Assembly: GCA_947306025.1 (NCBI GenBank) | Contig: CAMZFJ010000091.1 | Span: 1 to 6,962, forward strand | DNA: 6,962 bases | From: an uncultured Fibrobacter sp. | GTDB lineage: Bacteria > Fibrobacterota > Fibrobacteria > Fibrobacterales > Fibrobacteraceae | Direction: 5' to 3' | Translations under genes and position numbers: made by a program | In this document: positions 1 through 6,499 of the stretch, one piece after another | Layout: each line of letters opens with the position of its first letter | How positions within the stretch are numbered: position 1 is the stretch's first letter | The notes under the pieces: model-generated | Told to the model about the DNA's origin: nothing | Seen by the model: the letters and a program-made list of their open reading frames with translations, nothing else | The model's database searches: none

Positions 1-41
1 ACTTTGAACTGCTGCCCTGCTATTTCAACGATTGCGTACAT
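1..41 (-). CDS. rplU: 50S ribosomal protein L21, 5' end only (cut by window edge)
   Basis: The ATG is at 41-39 on the minus strand and 13 full codons are visible, reading MYAIVEIAGQQFK, followed by the first two bases of a codon that would fit valine. This is the conserved N-terminus of ribosomal protein L21 in Bacteroidota. L21 binds 23S rRNA in the large subunit and is usually followed by rpmA (L27), which would lie outside the window. No Shine-Dalgarno sequence precedes the start; the leader is AT-rich, as is common in this phylum. It has its own promoter about 40 bases upstream, so it need not depend on the lipoprotein gene before it. The identification rests on 13 residues, but these are highly characteristic. 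Confidence 0.9.
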   Translation of the reverse strand, partial: MYAIVEIAGQQFK

Positions 42-79
42 TAATTTGTATTTAATATTTTTTCAAATTTTTCGGACTG

Positions 80-111
80 CAAAAATACAACTTTTATTAA
101 TACGTGCGACA
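80..111 (-). promoter_or_regulatory. Bacteroidota-type promoter of rplU
   Basis: On the minus strand TATTTTTG (plus 80-87) matches the Bacteroidota -7 consensus TAnnTTTG. It lies about 38 bases before the rplU ATG. The -33 region is weak: TGTCG (plus 107-111) is in roughly the right place and resembles the TGTCGC found at the promoter at 1764-1795, but it is not a clean TTTG. Confidence 0.7.
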
Positions 112-132
112 TTTTTCTGAAAAAATTAATTT

Positions 133-1737
133 TCATCTCAAAACGATGCGGAATCCTACTGTGGCGTTGCGGCCGTTGTGTTCAATTTCTCGGCCGTGGT
201 AAGCAGATGTGCAGGTGTAAGATTCGCTTTCGTAGCAGCCGCCGCAGCCCACAATAACTTCGCCTGACTCGGGACCGGTATAGTCGAGGCCCTGTTCGGC
301 AGGAAGGTCGACCAGATCGGCATACCAGTCGTTGCAATATTCCCAGACATTACCGCTCAGGTCGTAGATGCCGAGTTCGTTGGGCTGCTTGGAAGCGACA
401 AAGTGAGAGGCTTGTCCGCCATTGTCGTTATACCAAGCCACATCGCCTATTGTGTTTGAACCGGCGTAGGTGTATCCCTGCGACTTGCGTCCGCCGTTGG
501 CGGCATAGTGCCATTCGGCCTCAGTGGCGAGGGCAAACTGCATCCCGGCGGGCAACTGGTCAGCGCACATGGCGTTCAACCTGTCGAGGAAGCCGCCAGG
601 TCCGGTGATATCCTCATAGTTAACCATCGTAACGGGATAAAGACCATCGCTCTCGGTTTGGCCTTCGGGTATCGAGCCCATGACGGTTTCCCAGATGTAG
701 TTCATCGTTTCAGTTTGACAGATATAGAAATCGGAAAGCGTTCCAGTGAAGGTTTTCTGTTCACCGACGCGCTCGTAAACCAACTCGTAGTCGCCGCCCT
801 TCACTTCAACCATCGGGAGGTAATAGCCGACTGTGCCGTTGTTCACGGTGATGGAGAGGAAGTTATCGGGTTGCGCAGGTTCCACAATTTTTTCTTCGTC
901 GAAGTCTTTCACGAGGGCGAGGCGCAGGCCACGGTTTATATAGGACTGGTGCATTCCCAGCCATGTGTGGTAGGCTGTCTCGAGACCTTGCTGTCTAGTG
1001 CCGTAGCTGCCGCCGCGGGTGACGCGGTAGTTATTTTCGGCGGTGCAGACATAGTCGAGTCCTTGTACGAGCGGGAGTTTGTCGAAATATAGGAAGTTGT
1101 CGCGGGTCCACTCCCATACGTTGCCAGTCATGTCGTAGAGACCAAGCTCATTGGGTTGCTTCAAACCGACAGGATGGGTCGTGCCTTCCGAGTTGCCAGC
1201 GTACCAAGCTATTTCGTCTAAGGTGTTGGATCCGGAATATGTGTAACCCATCGACATTTGTCCGCCGCAGGCTGCGTATTCCCACTGTGCTTCAGTTGGC
1301 AGTGCGAATCGCATGCCAGATGGCAGCTGGCTGGCGCACATCGTGTTCAACTTGTCGATGAAACCACCTTCCTTGACGATGTCGTAGTAGTTCAGATTGC
1401 TGACTGGGTACGAGTCGCCATTATTTAACTGTCCTTCGGGTCTCCAGCCCATAACATCGTCCCAAAGCTTGTTGGTCACCTCGACGGGACAGATATAGAA
1501 ACTGGAGAGCGTTCCTGTGACGGTTTTCACTTGGTCATCGTACATATACTCCATCGAGTAATCACCACCTTCCACCCTTTTCATAATAAACTCGTCAGAA
1601 GAATTGTTCACTTTGAAGGCAAGCGTCTCTGCGACCCACTGGTTGTTGTTAGTTGGAATTTCCTTCTTGCAGCCGGTGAATGTCACGGCGCTAATAACGA
1701 TGATGGCGGCAATCGCCCATGATAAAATAGTTCTCAT
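133..1737 (-). CDS. lipoprotein with two tandem formylglycine-generating-enzyme-like (SUMF1) domains
   Basis: A 534-residue secreted lipoprotein. Residues 1-22 form a signal peptide with a lipobox ending FTG|C23 (phenylalanine at -3 is unusual). The cysteine is followed by KKE, with only one acidic residue, so a surface-export signal of the K-(D/E)2 type is not clear. Two homologous SUMF1/FGE-sulfatase-fold domains follow, at about 48-276 and 292-534. Each has an ALPTEAQWEYA-like motif (145-155; 402-412), a QPNELGxYDxxGNVWE motif (194-209; 451-466) and a GLR/GFR end (270-272; 528-530). Domain 1 has RGGSY at 241-245 with no cysteine after it; domain 2 has GCGGCY (497-502) and Cys509. True FGE oxidises a sulfatase cysteine using a cysteine pair or copper site near this point. 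The incomplete cysteine set suggests a binding or structural role rather than catalysis, but that is inference. No sulfatase gene is nearby. The gene is visibly richer in G+C than its neighbours. The start is supported by the signal peptide and by the promoter just upstream. Confidence 0.9.
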   Translation of the reverse strand: MRTILSWAIAAIIVISAVTFTGCKKEIPTNNNQWVAETLAFKVNNSSDEFIMKRVEGGDYSMEYMYDDQVKTVTGTLSSFYICPVEVTNKLWDDVMGWRPEGQLNNGDSYPVSNLNYYDIVKEGGFIDKLNTMCASQLPSGMRFALPTEAQWEYAACGGQMSMGYTYSGSNTLDEIAWYAGNSEGTTHPVGLKQPNELGLYDMTGNVWEWTRDNFLYFDKLPLVQGLDYVCTAENNYRVTRGGSYGTRQQGLETAYHTWLGMHQSYINRGLRLALVKDFDEEKIVEPAQPDNFLSITVNNGTVGYYLPMVEVKGGDYELVYERVGEQKTFTGTLSDFYICQTETMNYIWETVMGSIPEGQTESDGLYPVTMVNYEDITGPGGFLDRLNAMCADQLPAGMQFALATEAEWHYAANGGRKSQGYTYAGSNTIGDVAWYNDNGGQASHFVASKQPNELGIYDLSGNVWEYCNDWYADLVDLPAEQGLDYTGPESGEVIVGCGGCYESESYTCTSAYHGREIEHNGRNATVGFRIVLR

Positions 1738-1763
1738 TGTGATAAATTTTTGACAAATCAGCG

Positions 1764-1795
1764 CAAAGATACAAATTTTTAATTACGCGACAAAA
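1764..1795 (-). promoter_or_regulatory. strong Bacteroidota promoter for the SUMF1-domain lipoprotein
   Basis: On the minus strand TTTTG (plus 1791-1795) and TATCTTTG (plus 1764-1771) are separated by 19 bp. This matches the Bacteroidota primary-sigma consensus TTTG-N19-21-TAnnTTTG in both boxes. Transcription should start near 1758-1760, giving a leader of about 20 nt without a Shine-Dalgarno sequence before the ATG at 1737. Confidence 0.85.
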
Positions 1796-1829
1796 TTGCA
1801 ATGATTTTTTCATTTTTCAGATTACAAAA

Positions 1830-2219
1830 TTAATTTTGAGGAATACCATCGTTAATTAATACAGAATTGATATTCTCAAGATTTGAAAGACATATCAGCT
1901 GTTTTGTTTGTGCATAATCTCTTATATTTCCTTGCAATTCAGGGTTTTGTTCCCTCCATTCTTTAGCGGTGATTCCGATCGCATTGGTCTTTTCTATCCA
2001 ATGTTTTGCTGATAATACGAAAATGTTATTACCAGCGCTATTTCTAATTATACCGAATTCGACCCCTTTAAAATCCGGATTGTATAGTTTTTCCCATAAT
2101 CCAAGATATTCTATGGTGTTCTTTTGTCTAAACCAGTTTTTTACAACATCCTTGGGCTCCAATGGATTTATAACTCTGGCTATATCAGTCAGGCTGATAT
2201 AATCATCTTCATTAATTTG
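1830..2219 (-). pseudogene. KilA-N domain protein remnant, N-terminally broken and internally deleted
   Basis: The open frame gives INEDDYISLTDIAR, then about 45 residues typical of the KilA-N DNA-binding domain (KNWFRQKNTIEYLGLWEKL; NPDFKGVEF), then WIEKTNAIGI. It jumps straight to TAKEWREQNPELQGNIRDYA and LSNLENINSVLI, which in full-length family members (about 270-290 residues) belongs to the C-terminal domain. By memory of the family, roughly 120 residues between NAIGI and GITAKEW are missing. The frame is closed upstream by TGA at 2222-2220 with no ATG, GTG or TTG before the TTG at 2162, so the beginning of the domain cannot be translated. The reading stops at GIPQN, where relatives continue with SERL-like sequence. 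The operon terminator just upstream and the lack of a TAnnTTTG box suggest it is not transcribed. KilA-N proteins occur in phages and as mobile accessory genes in Bacteroidales. A 110-residue product from TTG 2162 is possible but unlikely. Confidence 0.8.
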
Positions 2220-2255
2220 TCAGCAGATAATGTCTTACGATGCTATTTTGGTTGC

Positions 2256-2290
2256 AAAAAAAAGACCCCCTAACCGTCACGGCGGGGGCC
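2256..2290 (-). terminator. intrinsic terminator of the surface-protein operon
   Basis: On the minus strand GGCCCCC pairs with GGGGGTC (one G-U pair), with an inner CCG/CGG helix closed by a TGA loop, followed by eight T (plus 2256-2263). It lies 50 bp after the stop codon of the small secreted protein and ends that two-gene unit. Confidence 0.9.
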
Positions 2291-2310
2291 AACTAAACAA
2301 AACTAAACAA
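2291..2310. repeat. two tandem copies of a 10-bp unit
   Basis: AACTAAACAA occurs twice, back to back, between the operon's last stop codon and the terminator hairpin. An inverted repeat TGTAAA-N5-TTTACA follows at 2311-2327. Both are in the 3' untranslated part of the operon transcript. No function is evident. Confidence 0.6.
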
Positions 2311-2339
2311 TGTAAAATAGATTTACATTTTATCTGATC

Positions 2340-2609
2340 TTATTTCTTCTTACGTGCGACAGCATATCCTGCACCAAGAGCGGTGAGGATGAGCAGACCG
2401 CTGCCGAGAGGGGCGTTTTGGTCAGTGCCATAAGAACCACCGCTTACAAATCCGGCGTTATTTGGAAGACCCAAACCGGCATCAGTAGGATCGGCATCTC
2501 CTCTGTTGACATTGTCATAGCTGTTACTGAAGAAACCATCTTTGCGTTGTGCATTGGCTGATAAGCTAATTGTCAAAACTATAGCGATTGCAAATAATAT
2601 CTTTTTCAT
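2340..2609 (-). CDS. small secreted protein with C-terminal hydrophobic anchor and basic tail, function unknown
   Basis: An 89-residue protein. The start at 2609 is chosen over the in-frame ATG at 2627 because a Shine-Dalgarno sequence (GAAAGGAG, 2619-2626) lies 8-9 bases before it and because a standard signal peptide then begins at residue 1. Residues 1-20 are the signal peptide, with cleavage likely at SANA|Q21. Residues 22-66 are polar and rich in Gly, Asn and Asp (FFSNSYDNVNRGDADPTDAG). Residues 67-84 are APLGSG followed by a hydrophobic stretch (LLILTALGAGYAVA), and the protein ends RKKK. The order short Pro/Gly motif, membrane helix, basic tail is that of C-terminal sorting signals such as PEP-CTERM, but I cannot assign it to a named class. 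It lies 21 bp behind the T9SS cargo gene and is probably co-transcribed with it, just before the operon terminator. A role as a surface-anchored or membrane partner of that protein is inference. Confidence 0.85.
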   Translation of the reverse strand: MKKILFAIAIVLTISLSANAQRKDGFFSNSYDNVNRGDADPTDAGLGLPNNAGFVSGGSYGTDQNAPLGSGLLILTALGAGYAVARKKK

Positions 2610-2618
2610 TGTATTTTC

Positions 2619-2626
2619 TCCTTTCA
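2619..2626 (-). promoter_or_regulatory. ribosome binding site deciding the start of the small secreted protein
   Basis: GAAAGGAG on the minus strand, 9 bases before the ATG at 2609. A purine-rich Shine-Dalgarno sequence is uncommon in Bacteroidota and is absent from the other genes here. An alternative in-frame ATG at 2627 overlaps it, and starting there would put the site inside the coding sequence. Confidence 0.75.
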
Positions 2627-2630
2627 TAAT

Positions 2631-5600
2631 TTAACGAACAACAATTTTTTGAGTTTTGATTTCTTTTCCAACAAGTCGGAAGATGTAAACACCTTTGGCT
2701 GGAATATTGATTGATTCCGCACCATTGATCATTGTTGTCATTACATTTCTTCCTGTAACATCGAAAATTTGCAATTCGCCTTCGCCGCTCACAAGGATCT
2801 CACTACCATTCTGGTATGCGAAGATGTCATTCTCAACATCGCTGTAGTCTGGCATGTAACCGAGTTTTACGATGAAACGGGCTTCGTTGTCATTTGGTGT
2901 TGCCACAAATTTATACTCACCTTCGAGGAGCATGTCGACATCCTCACCTGTAAAGCGGTCGATGACGTGGAGGTAGCTGTATTCGCCAGTGGCTTTGTAG
3001 CTCAATGTGTACTGTCCCATGGTCATTGCCTTAAAGTTGAGGTTGAATGACTTGGTGTCATCGCTCATAGTTGCAATAGCCAAGTCTCTATTATCTTTAT
3101 TGATGTAGAGCATTGGGATGTCGGCATTGCGGTGGTTTATCTTGTTAAGTCCATAACCTTTTTCAAACAATGCAAATGCGGCATCTTCATATTGACTATT
3201 GGCAACAATGAATTTGATGTATTCTTTGTTGTATGTTGTTCCTTTGGATACAGGTTTATTGATGGTGATAGTTTCAGGATTGTCAACCTGTACAAGGAAG
3301 CCTTGACATGGTTGGATTGTTAATACCGGAGATGCGCTCCATTTTCCATCGTTTGTAATAACATAGCCTCCAGTGAATGATTCATTATCGATATCATCCA
3401 TTGTGATATCTTCTCCGAATGGGTTGCCGATGAGATTAAACCCTTTGAGCTGTGGCAATGCAGTGTTCGATGCTGTAAGATTCACTGTAGCACTCGTAGT
3501 ATTTACTTCACCTGCAAATGCAATCTCTTTACCGTTGTTACGATATAAATAACCACGACCTTTTTCAAGTGTTGTGAAATCGTCTTCGTCGTATGCTTCC
3601 CATTGGCCGCTAGGTTTTGTTTCGTTGTAACGGTAGAGGTTGTATTGTAAATCGGCACCTGTCACAAGGTTGGTTACAGTGGTAACGTCATCAATCGTAC
3701 CAACAGGTGATGAAATGGTGTTCCAAGCGGAACTCCTTGTGGATTGACTGATAGTCTTTTTGAATGTAGCCTGTACACCTTTTGATGAAACTTTTAGCTG
3801 ACCGCCGTCTTCGATGATGAGGTTGGCTGGATAATCATTGGAAACAGTACCTGTTAATGTTAAAACAGCACCGCTTTCTACTGTATATTTTTTTGACGAA
3901 GTAATTGTCAAATCATTGATAGTTGCACTTTTGGTCACATTGATATTGCCAAGGCCAACATTTCCAGAAGATTTATTAGTATATATCCATTTTATATATC
4001 TAACATCACTGTTATTACAAATATGTGTGACGCTTTGTTTGTCTCCAAGTGTAGAATAAACAGCTAAATCTTCATAATTTGAACCATCTTCCGAAAGTTG
4101 AACTTTGAATGTTCCACCAGAGAAACTGTTACCCTTTATGTCGTATGAAATTGAAATTGGAGCCTCTCCGAGCTTAAGAATAAGTGAACTGATATTTGAG
4201 TTCTTGTTCTCAAATTGCATTTTTGGAGAAGATGCATAACCACTTCCAAGATTATATGCTGTTAAACCTGTAGGAAGATCGTTTTTGCCATTTCCATCAT
4301 ATGTAAAATCTTCTGTCAACGAAGCATAATCTATAATATTGTATGCTGCAGAAGCCACCTCACTATTGGCATTTCCATCTTTTACAGCGATGGCTTTAAT
4401 TGTTGTAGCTGTTGTAATGGTTGGCTTGCTGGATGAATTATATAAAGTGCTACTTGAAGTTGGGTCGGCTGGATTTGCCCCCATTGTATAGTAAATAGAA
4501 GCTCCTTCTGTTGCACATGTAATTGTAACTTCTGTTCCTGACTCCACCTCACCAGCTGCAGGTGAAATTGTAGGTGTAGCGCAAGGTAGTGCTATCGTAT
4601 AATCTGCAGATGCAACAGCGCTATTGGTCCAATCTTTCTTAATTGCTATAGCTTTAATTGTTGTAGCAGCTGTAATGGTTGGCTTGTTGGCAGGGTTATA
4701 TAGAGTGCTACTTGAAGTTGGGTCGGCTGGATTTGCCCCCATTGTATAGTAAATAGAAGCTCCTTCTGTTGCACATGTAATAGTAATATCTCTTCCTGAA
4801 ACAACCGCACCACCAGCAGGGCTAATAACAGGTGTCGCCACTGTTGTAAGTTCTGCCTGAAGACCTTTCAGAACAATGTCGTCAATACGCACATTACTAC
4901 TATTTGAGTTAGTAAAGCTTATTACAATATTTTCCGTTATTGTTGTTACACCAGAAAGCGTAAAAGTATTTGTACCACTGGCAATGCTACCAGTAATTGT
5001 GACTCCAGTTGTGGTTGTCGAAACTGAAACATTGGTGTTATTTGCCTTGAAGGTCAAAATCAAGTCTCCTGAATAACCATAGGTGGGATGTAAAAGAGGT
5101 ATGGTAGCAGTAAAAGAGCCACCTCCTTTTCCCACTAACAATTCGGGTTCTGCACCACCAGCTAGGTTTGCATCATATATTTTTGTATCACTAGTTCCAT
5201 CTTCACAAGCATAGCTGTAATCACCTCCTGTTGGCACGTCATCTTCTGAATAGCTTGAGAAGTTCTCGCTCCAAATTGTTTTTAGGTCGGGATTTTCGTT
5301 AATGACTATTAAATCATACGTATCCGAGCTTGCGCTATATGTCGCATCTCCCGCATAAGCAGCTGTGATGGTGGTATTACCAGTGGCTTTAAGAGTTACA
5401 GCACCATTGCTAGCGATATCAGCAACAGTTGTATTGCTAGAGGTCCAGCTTACTGTTGCCCCTGTTACAGCAGCACCACCAGAAGTTACAGTTACCGAAG
5501 CACTCAACGAGCCAGCAGCTGTGCCATTGTATAGATTGGTGTTAGTGATGCCAGTTGCGTTAATGGTGGTTGTGGTAGCTGTGGTCGTTGAACCGCCTTC

Positions 5601-6074
5601 TTCGATTTGGAATGTCACTTCCATTTTTGAAGTAGTTCCAGTTGCACCACCAACTGAAGTTTTGAAATATCCCTTTCCTGCTCCTGACGAACCAGAAGAC
5701 GGTTGTTCTGAATCTCCATAATATGTGGTGAATGAACCGGCAGAACTTGTAACGGTTACACTGGTAATGGTACCCAAATCAGTAGAATTATAAATATAGC
5801 CCTTGCTTTTTTGCCATTGCATGTTGGTACTGTTTTTCATAACCTGATATGAGGTCCATTTAACCTCGTAGGTTTTTGTATTGTCAGTAGTGCAAACAGC
5901 ATCGGATGTTTTCTCGTTGTTGTTGGCAGCATAGCTTGTGGTATTAAAATCATCTGCATTAATCGTCAACTTATATGTTACAGTTGTTCTTGTTTGTCCC
6001 ACCGCCTTTCCCGGCAGTCCAATAATTGTCAGCAGCATCAACGCCGCCATTAAAAATGTAAATTTTTTCTTCAT
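2631..6074 (-). CDS. large secreted multidomain protein with T9SS type A sorting domain
   Basis: A 1147-residue secreted protein, mostly beta-sandwich modules rich in Ser, Thr and Asn. In order: signal peptide 1-26 (cleavage likely AVG|Q27); a Bacteroidales module at about 30-158 (FNTTSYAANNNEKTS at 43-57; KGYIYNSTDLG at 91-101); a Thr-rich linker; a bacterial Ig-like (Big) domain at about 170-257 (VSWTSSNTTVADI at 208-220); a jelly-roll-like module at about 265-407; two chitobiase/hexosaminidase C-terminal type repeats (CHB_HEX_C-like) at about 413-494 and 499-580, each with ASIYYTMGANPADPTSSSTL; another beta-sandwich at about 585-715; a beta-roll-like stretch at 718-775; a conserved outer-surface module at about 780-945 (ISSP; GRGYLYRN; GFNLIGNPF); a further module at 950-1072; and the T9SS C-terminal domain at about 1083-1147 (LQIFDVTGRNV at 1101-1111, KGVYIF at 1127-1132, ending KIVVR). 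The C-terminal domain directs export through the outer membrane and cleavage or attachment by PorU. No catalytic domain is visible, so adhesion or glycan binding is the likely role. It has no Shine-Dalgarno sequence. It heads a two-gene unit behind a structured leader. Confidence 0.92.
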   Translation of the reverse strand: MKKKFTFLMAALMLLTIIGLPGKAVGQTRTTVTYKLTINADDFNTTSYAANNNEKTSDAVCTTDNTKTYEVKWTSYQVMKNSTNMQWQKSKGYIYNSTDLGTITSVTVTSSAGSFTTYYGDSEQPSSGSSGAGKGYFKTSVGGATGTTSKMEVTFQIEEGGSTTTATTTTINATGITNTNLYNGTAAGSLSASVTVTSGGAAVTGATVSWTSSNTTVADIASNGAVTLKATGNTTITAAYAGDATYSASSDTYDLIVINENPDLKTIWSENFSSYSEDDVPTGGDYSYACEDGTSDTKIYDANLAGGAEPELLVGKGGGSFTATIPLLHPTYGYSGDLILTFKANNTNVSVSTTTTGVTITGSIASGTNTFTLSGVTTITENIVISFTNSNSSNVRIDDIVLKGLQAELTTVATPVISPAGGAVVSGRDITITCATEGASIYYTMGANPADPTSSSTLYNPANKPTITAATTIKAIAIKKDWTNSAVASADYTIALPCATPTISPAAGEVESGTEVTITCATEGASIYYTMGANPADPTSSSTLYNSSSKPTITTATTIKAIAVKDGNANSEVASAAYNIIDYASLTEDFTYDGNGKNDLPTGLTAYNLGSGYASSPKMQFENKNSNISSLILKLGEAPISISYDIKGNSFSGGTFKVQLSEDGSNYEDLAVYSTLGDKQSVTHICNNSDVRYIKWIYTNKSSGNVGLGNINVTKSATINDLTITSSKKYTVESGAVLTLTGTVSNDYPANLIIEDGGQLKVSSKGVQATFKKTISQSTRSSAWNTISSPVGTIDDVTTVTNLVTGADLQYNLYRYNETKPSGQWEAYDEDDFTTLEKGRGYLYRNNGKEIAFAGEVNTTSATVNLTASNTALPQLKGFNLIGNPFGEDITMDDIDNESFTGGYVITNDGKWSASPVLTIQPCQGFLVQVDNPETITINKPVSKGTTYNKEYIKFIVANSQYEDAAFALFEKGYGLNKINHRNADIPMLYINKDNRDLAIATMSDDTKSFNLNFKAMTMGQYTLSYKATGEYSYLHVIDRFTGEDVDMLLEGEYKFVATPNDNEARFIVKLGYMPDYSDVENDIFAYQNGSEILVSGEGELQIFDVTGRNVMTTMINGAESINIPAKGVYIFRLVGKEIKTQKIVVR
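4446..4781 (-). repeat. 78-bp perfect direct repeat within the two CHB_HEX-like domains
   Basis: Positions 4446-4523 and 4704-4781 are identical over 78 bp, offset by 258 bp (86 codons). They encode the same 25-26 residues in the two neighbouring domains (about 435-460 and 521-546). Sequence on both sides is similar but diverged, so the identical core looks like recent duplication or gene conversion in an older domain pair. Confidence 0.95.
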
Positions 6075-6139
6075 TTTGTAGTTGTGTTTATTTTGTTATT
6101 ATTCTTTCAATTTTTCCTAATTTTTCATTTTGCGGCAAC

Positions 6140-6179
6140 AAAAAAAAGAGCCTCAAAACCTTTTCAGATCTTAAAGCTC
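6140..6179 (-). terminator. strong intrinsic terminator upstream of the T9SS cargo gene
   Basis: On the minus strand GAGCTTTAAGATCT and AGGTTTTGAGGCTC form a 14-bp stem (with G-U pairs and no mismatch) around a GAAA tetraloop at 6148-6179, followed directly by eight T (6140-6147). It stands 65 bp before the ATG at 6074 and in the same direction as that gene, which makes it either the end of an independent RNA or an attenuator. Confidence 0.88.
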
Positions 6180-6437
6180 CTATTCCAGTATGCATTAAAA
6201 AAGGCGTTTGCCATTTCTTTCCATATCGTTTCGTTAGGCTCTGGTAAACCTGTGCATCCGATAAGGGGAAACAACTCACGCCAAAACGACGTGAGCTTTT
6301 CGCCTACTTATTCCCGATGCTTTGTAAAATTTACCAGATTTTAACGAAAGGGAACAAGAGCGTAAAGCTCTGAGTATTATTTGTTTACAATTTTATTTTA
6401 CATAACCATTATTGTTTTCACTATGCTTTTTTTTCGC
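6140..6437 (-). ncRNA. candidate structured leader RNA or independent small RNA
   Basis: From a predicted start near 6436 the minus strand gives about 297 nt without a convincing gene. The first 65 nt or so are A-rich and little structured. Then comes a hairpin AGAGC/GCTCT (6357-6371), then a long interrupted rod: TTTCGTTA/TAACGAAA (6342-6349 with 6229-6236), TCTGGTAAA/TTTACCAGA (6330-6338 with 6240-6248), GCATC/GATGC (6316-6320 with 6254-6258), ATAAG/CTTAT (6307-6311 with 6261-6265) and CTCACG/CGTGAG (6290-6295 with 6275-6280; 9-nt loop). A weak GGC/GCC hairpin with six T follows (6197-6213), then the strong terminator. I do not recognise a known riboswitch, RNase P, tmRNA or SRP RNA motif. 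Rod-like folds with internal loops are also seen in 6S RNA, so an independent 6S-like RNA is an alternative. As no TAnnTTTG box lies between the terminator and 6074, a cis-acting leader is my preferred reading. Confidence 0.6.
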
Positions 6438-6441
6438 GGTG

Positions 6442-6449
6442 CAAAAATA
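6442..6449 (-). promoter_or_regulatory. -7 element of the leftward promoter for the leader and surface-protein operon
   Basis: TATTTTTG on the minus strand, in the context TGTATTTTTGCACC, matches TAnnTTTG. No clean TTTG lies 19-21 bp upstream, so the -33 box is weak. It is the only good -7 match I see between 6075 and 6480 on this strand, and so the best candidate start for both the structured RNA and the operon. Confidence 0.65.
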
Positions 6450-6466
6450 CAAACTTTTTTAATTGA

Positions 6467-6499
6467 ATTGACGGTTTCTTGAAAAAAAGTGTATTTTTG
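6467..6499 (+). promoter_or_regulatory. rightward promoter facing the 91-residue ORF
   Basis: TATTTTTG (6492-6499) is a perfect -7 match, with ATTG (6467-6470) 21 bp upstream as an acceptable -33 element. Transcription would start near 6505 and leave about 100 nt of untranslated sequence before the ATG at 6607. I see no gene or clear fold in 6505-6606. Confidence 0.6.

Noticed and set aside
118..135. AT-only inverted repeat at the stop codon of the SUMF1-domain gene as a terminator
   Set aside because: TGAAAA/TTTTCA has no G-C-rich core and no clean T-tract; it is too weak to call.
508..1092. 194-codon plus-strand ORF inside the SUMF1-domain gene
   Set aside because: It is the opposite-strand shadow of a well-supported lipoprotein gene.
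2311..2327. TGTAAA-N5-TTTACA inverted repeat as an operator or second terminator
   Set aside because: It is short and AT-rich, lies after the last gene, and a much stronger terminator follows within 20 bases.
5365..5721. 118-codon plus-strand ORF inside the T9SS cargo gene
   Set aside because: Val/Ala/Pro-rich shadow of the Thr/Ser-rich coding strand.
6084..6344. ORFs on both strands in the leader region
   Set aside because: They cross the terminator and rod helices, have no start signals, and have no recognisable protein features. The paired arms explain the sequence better.
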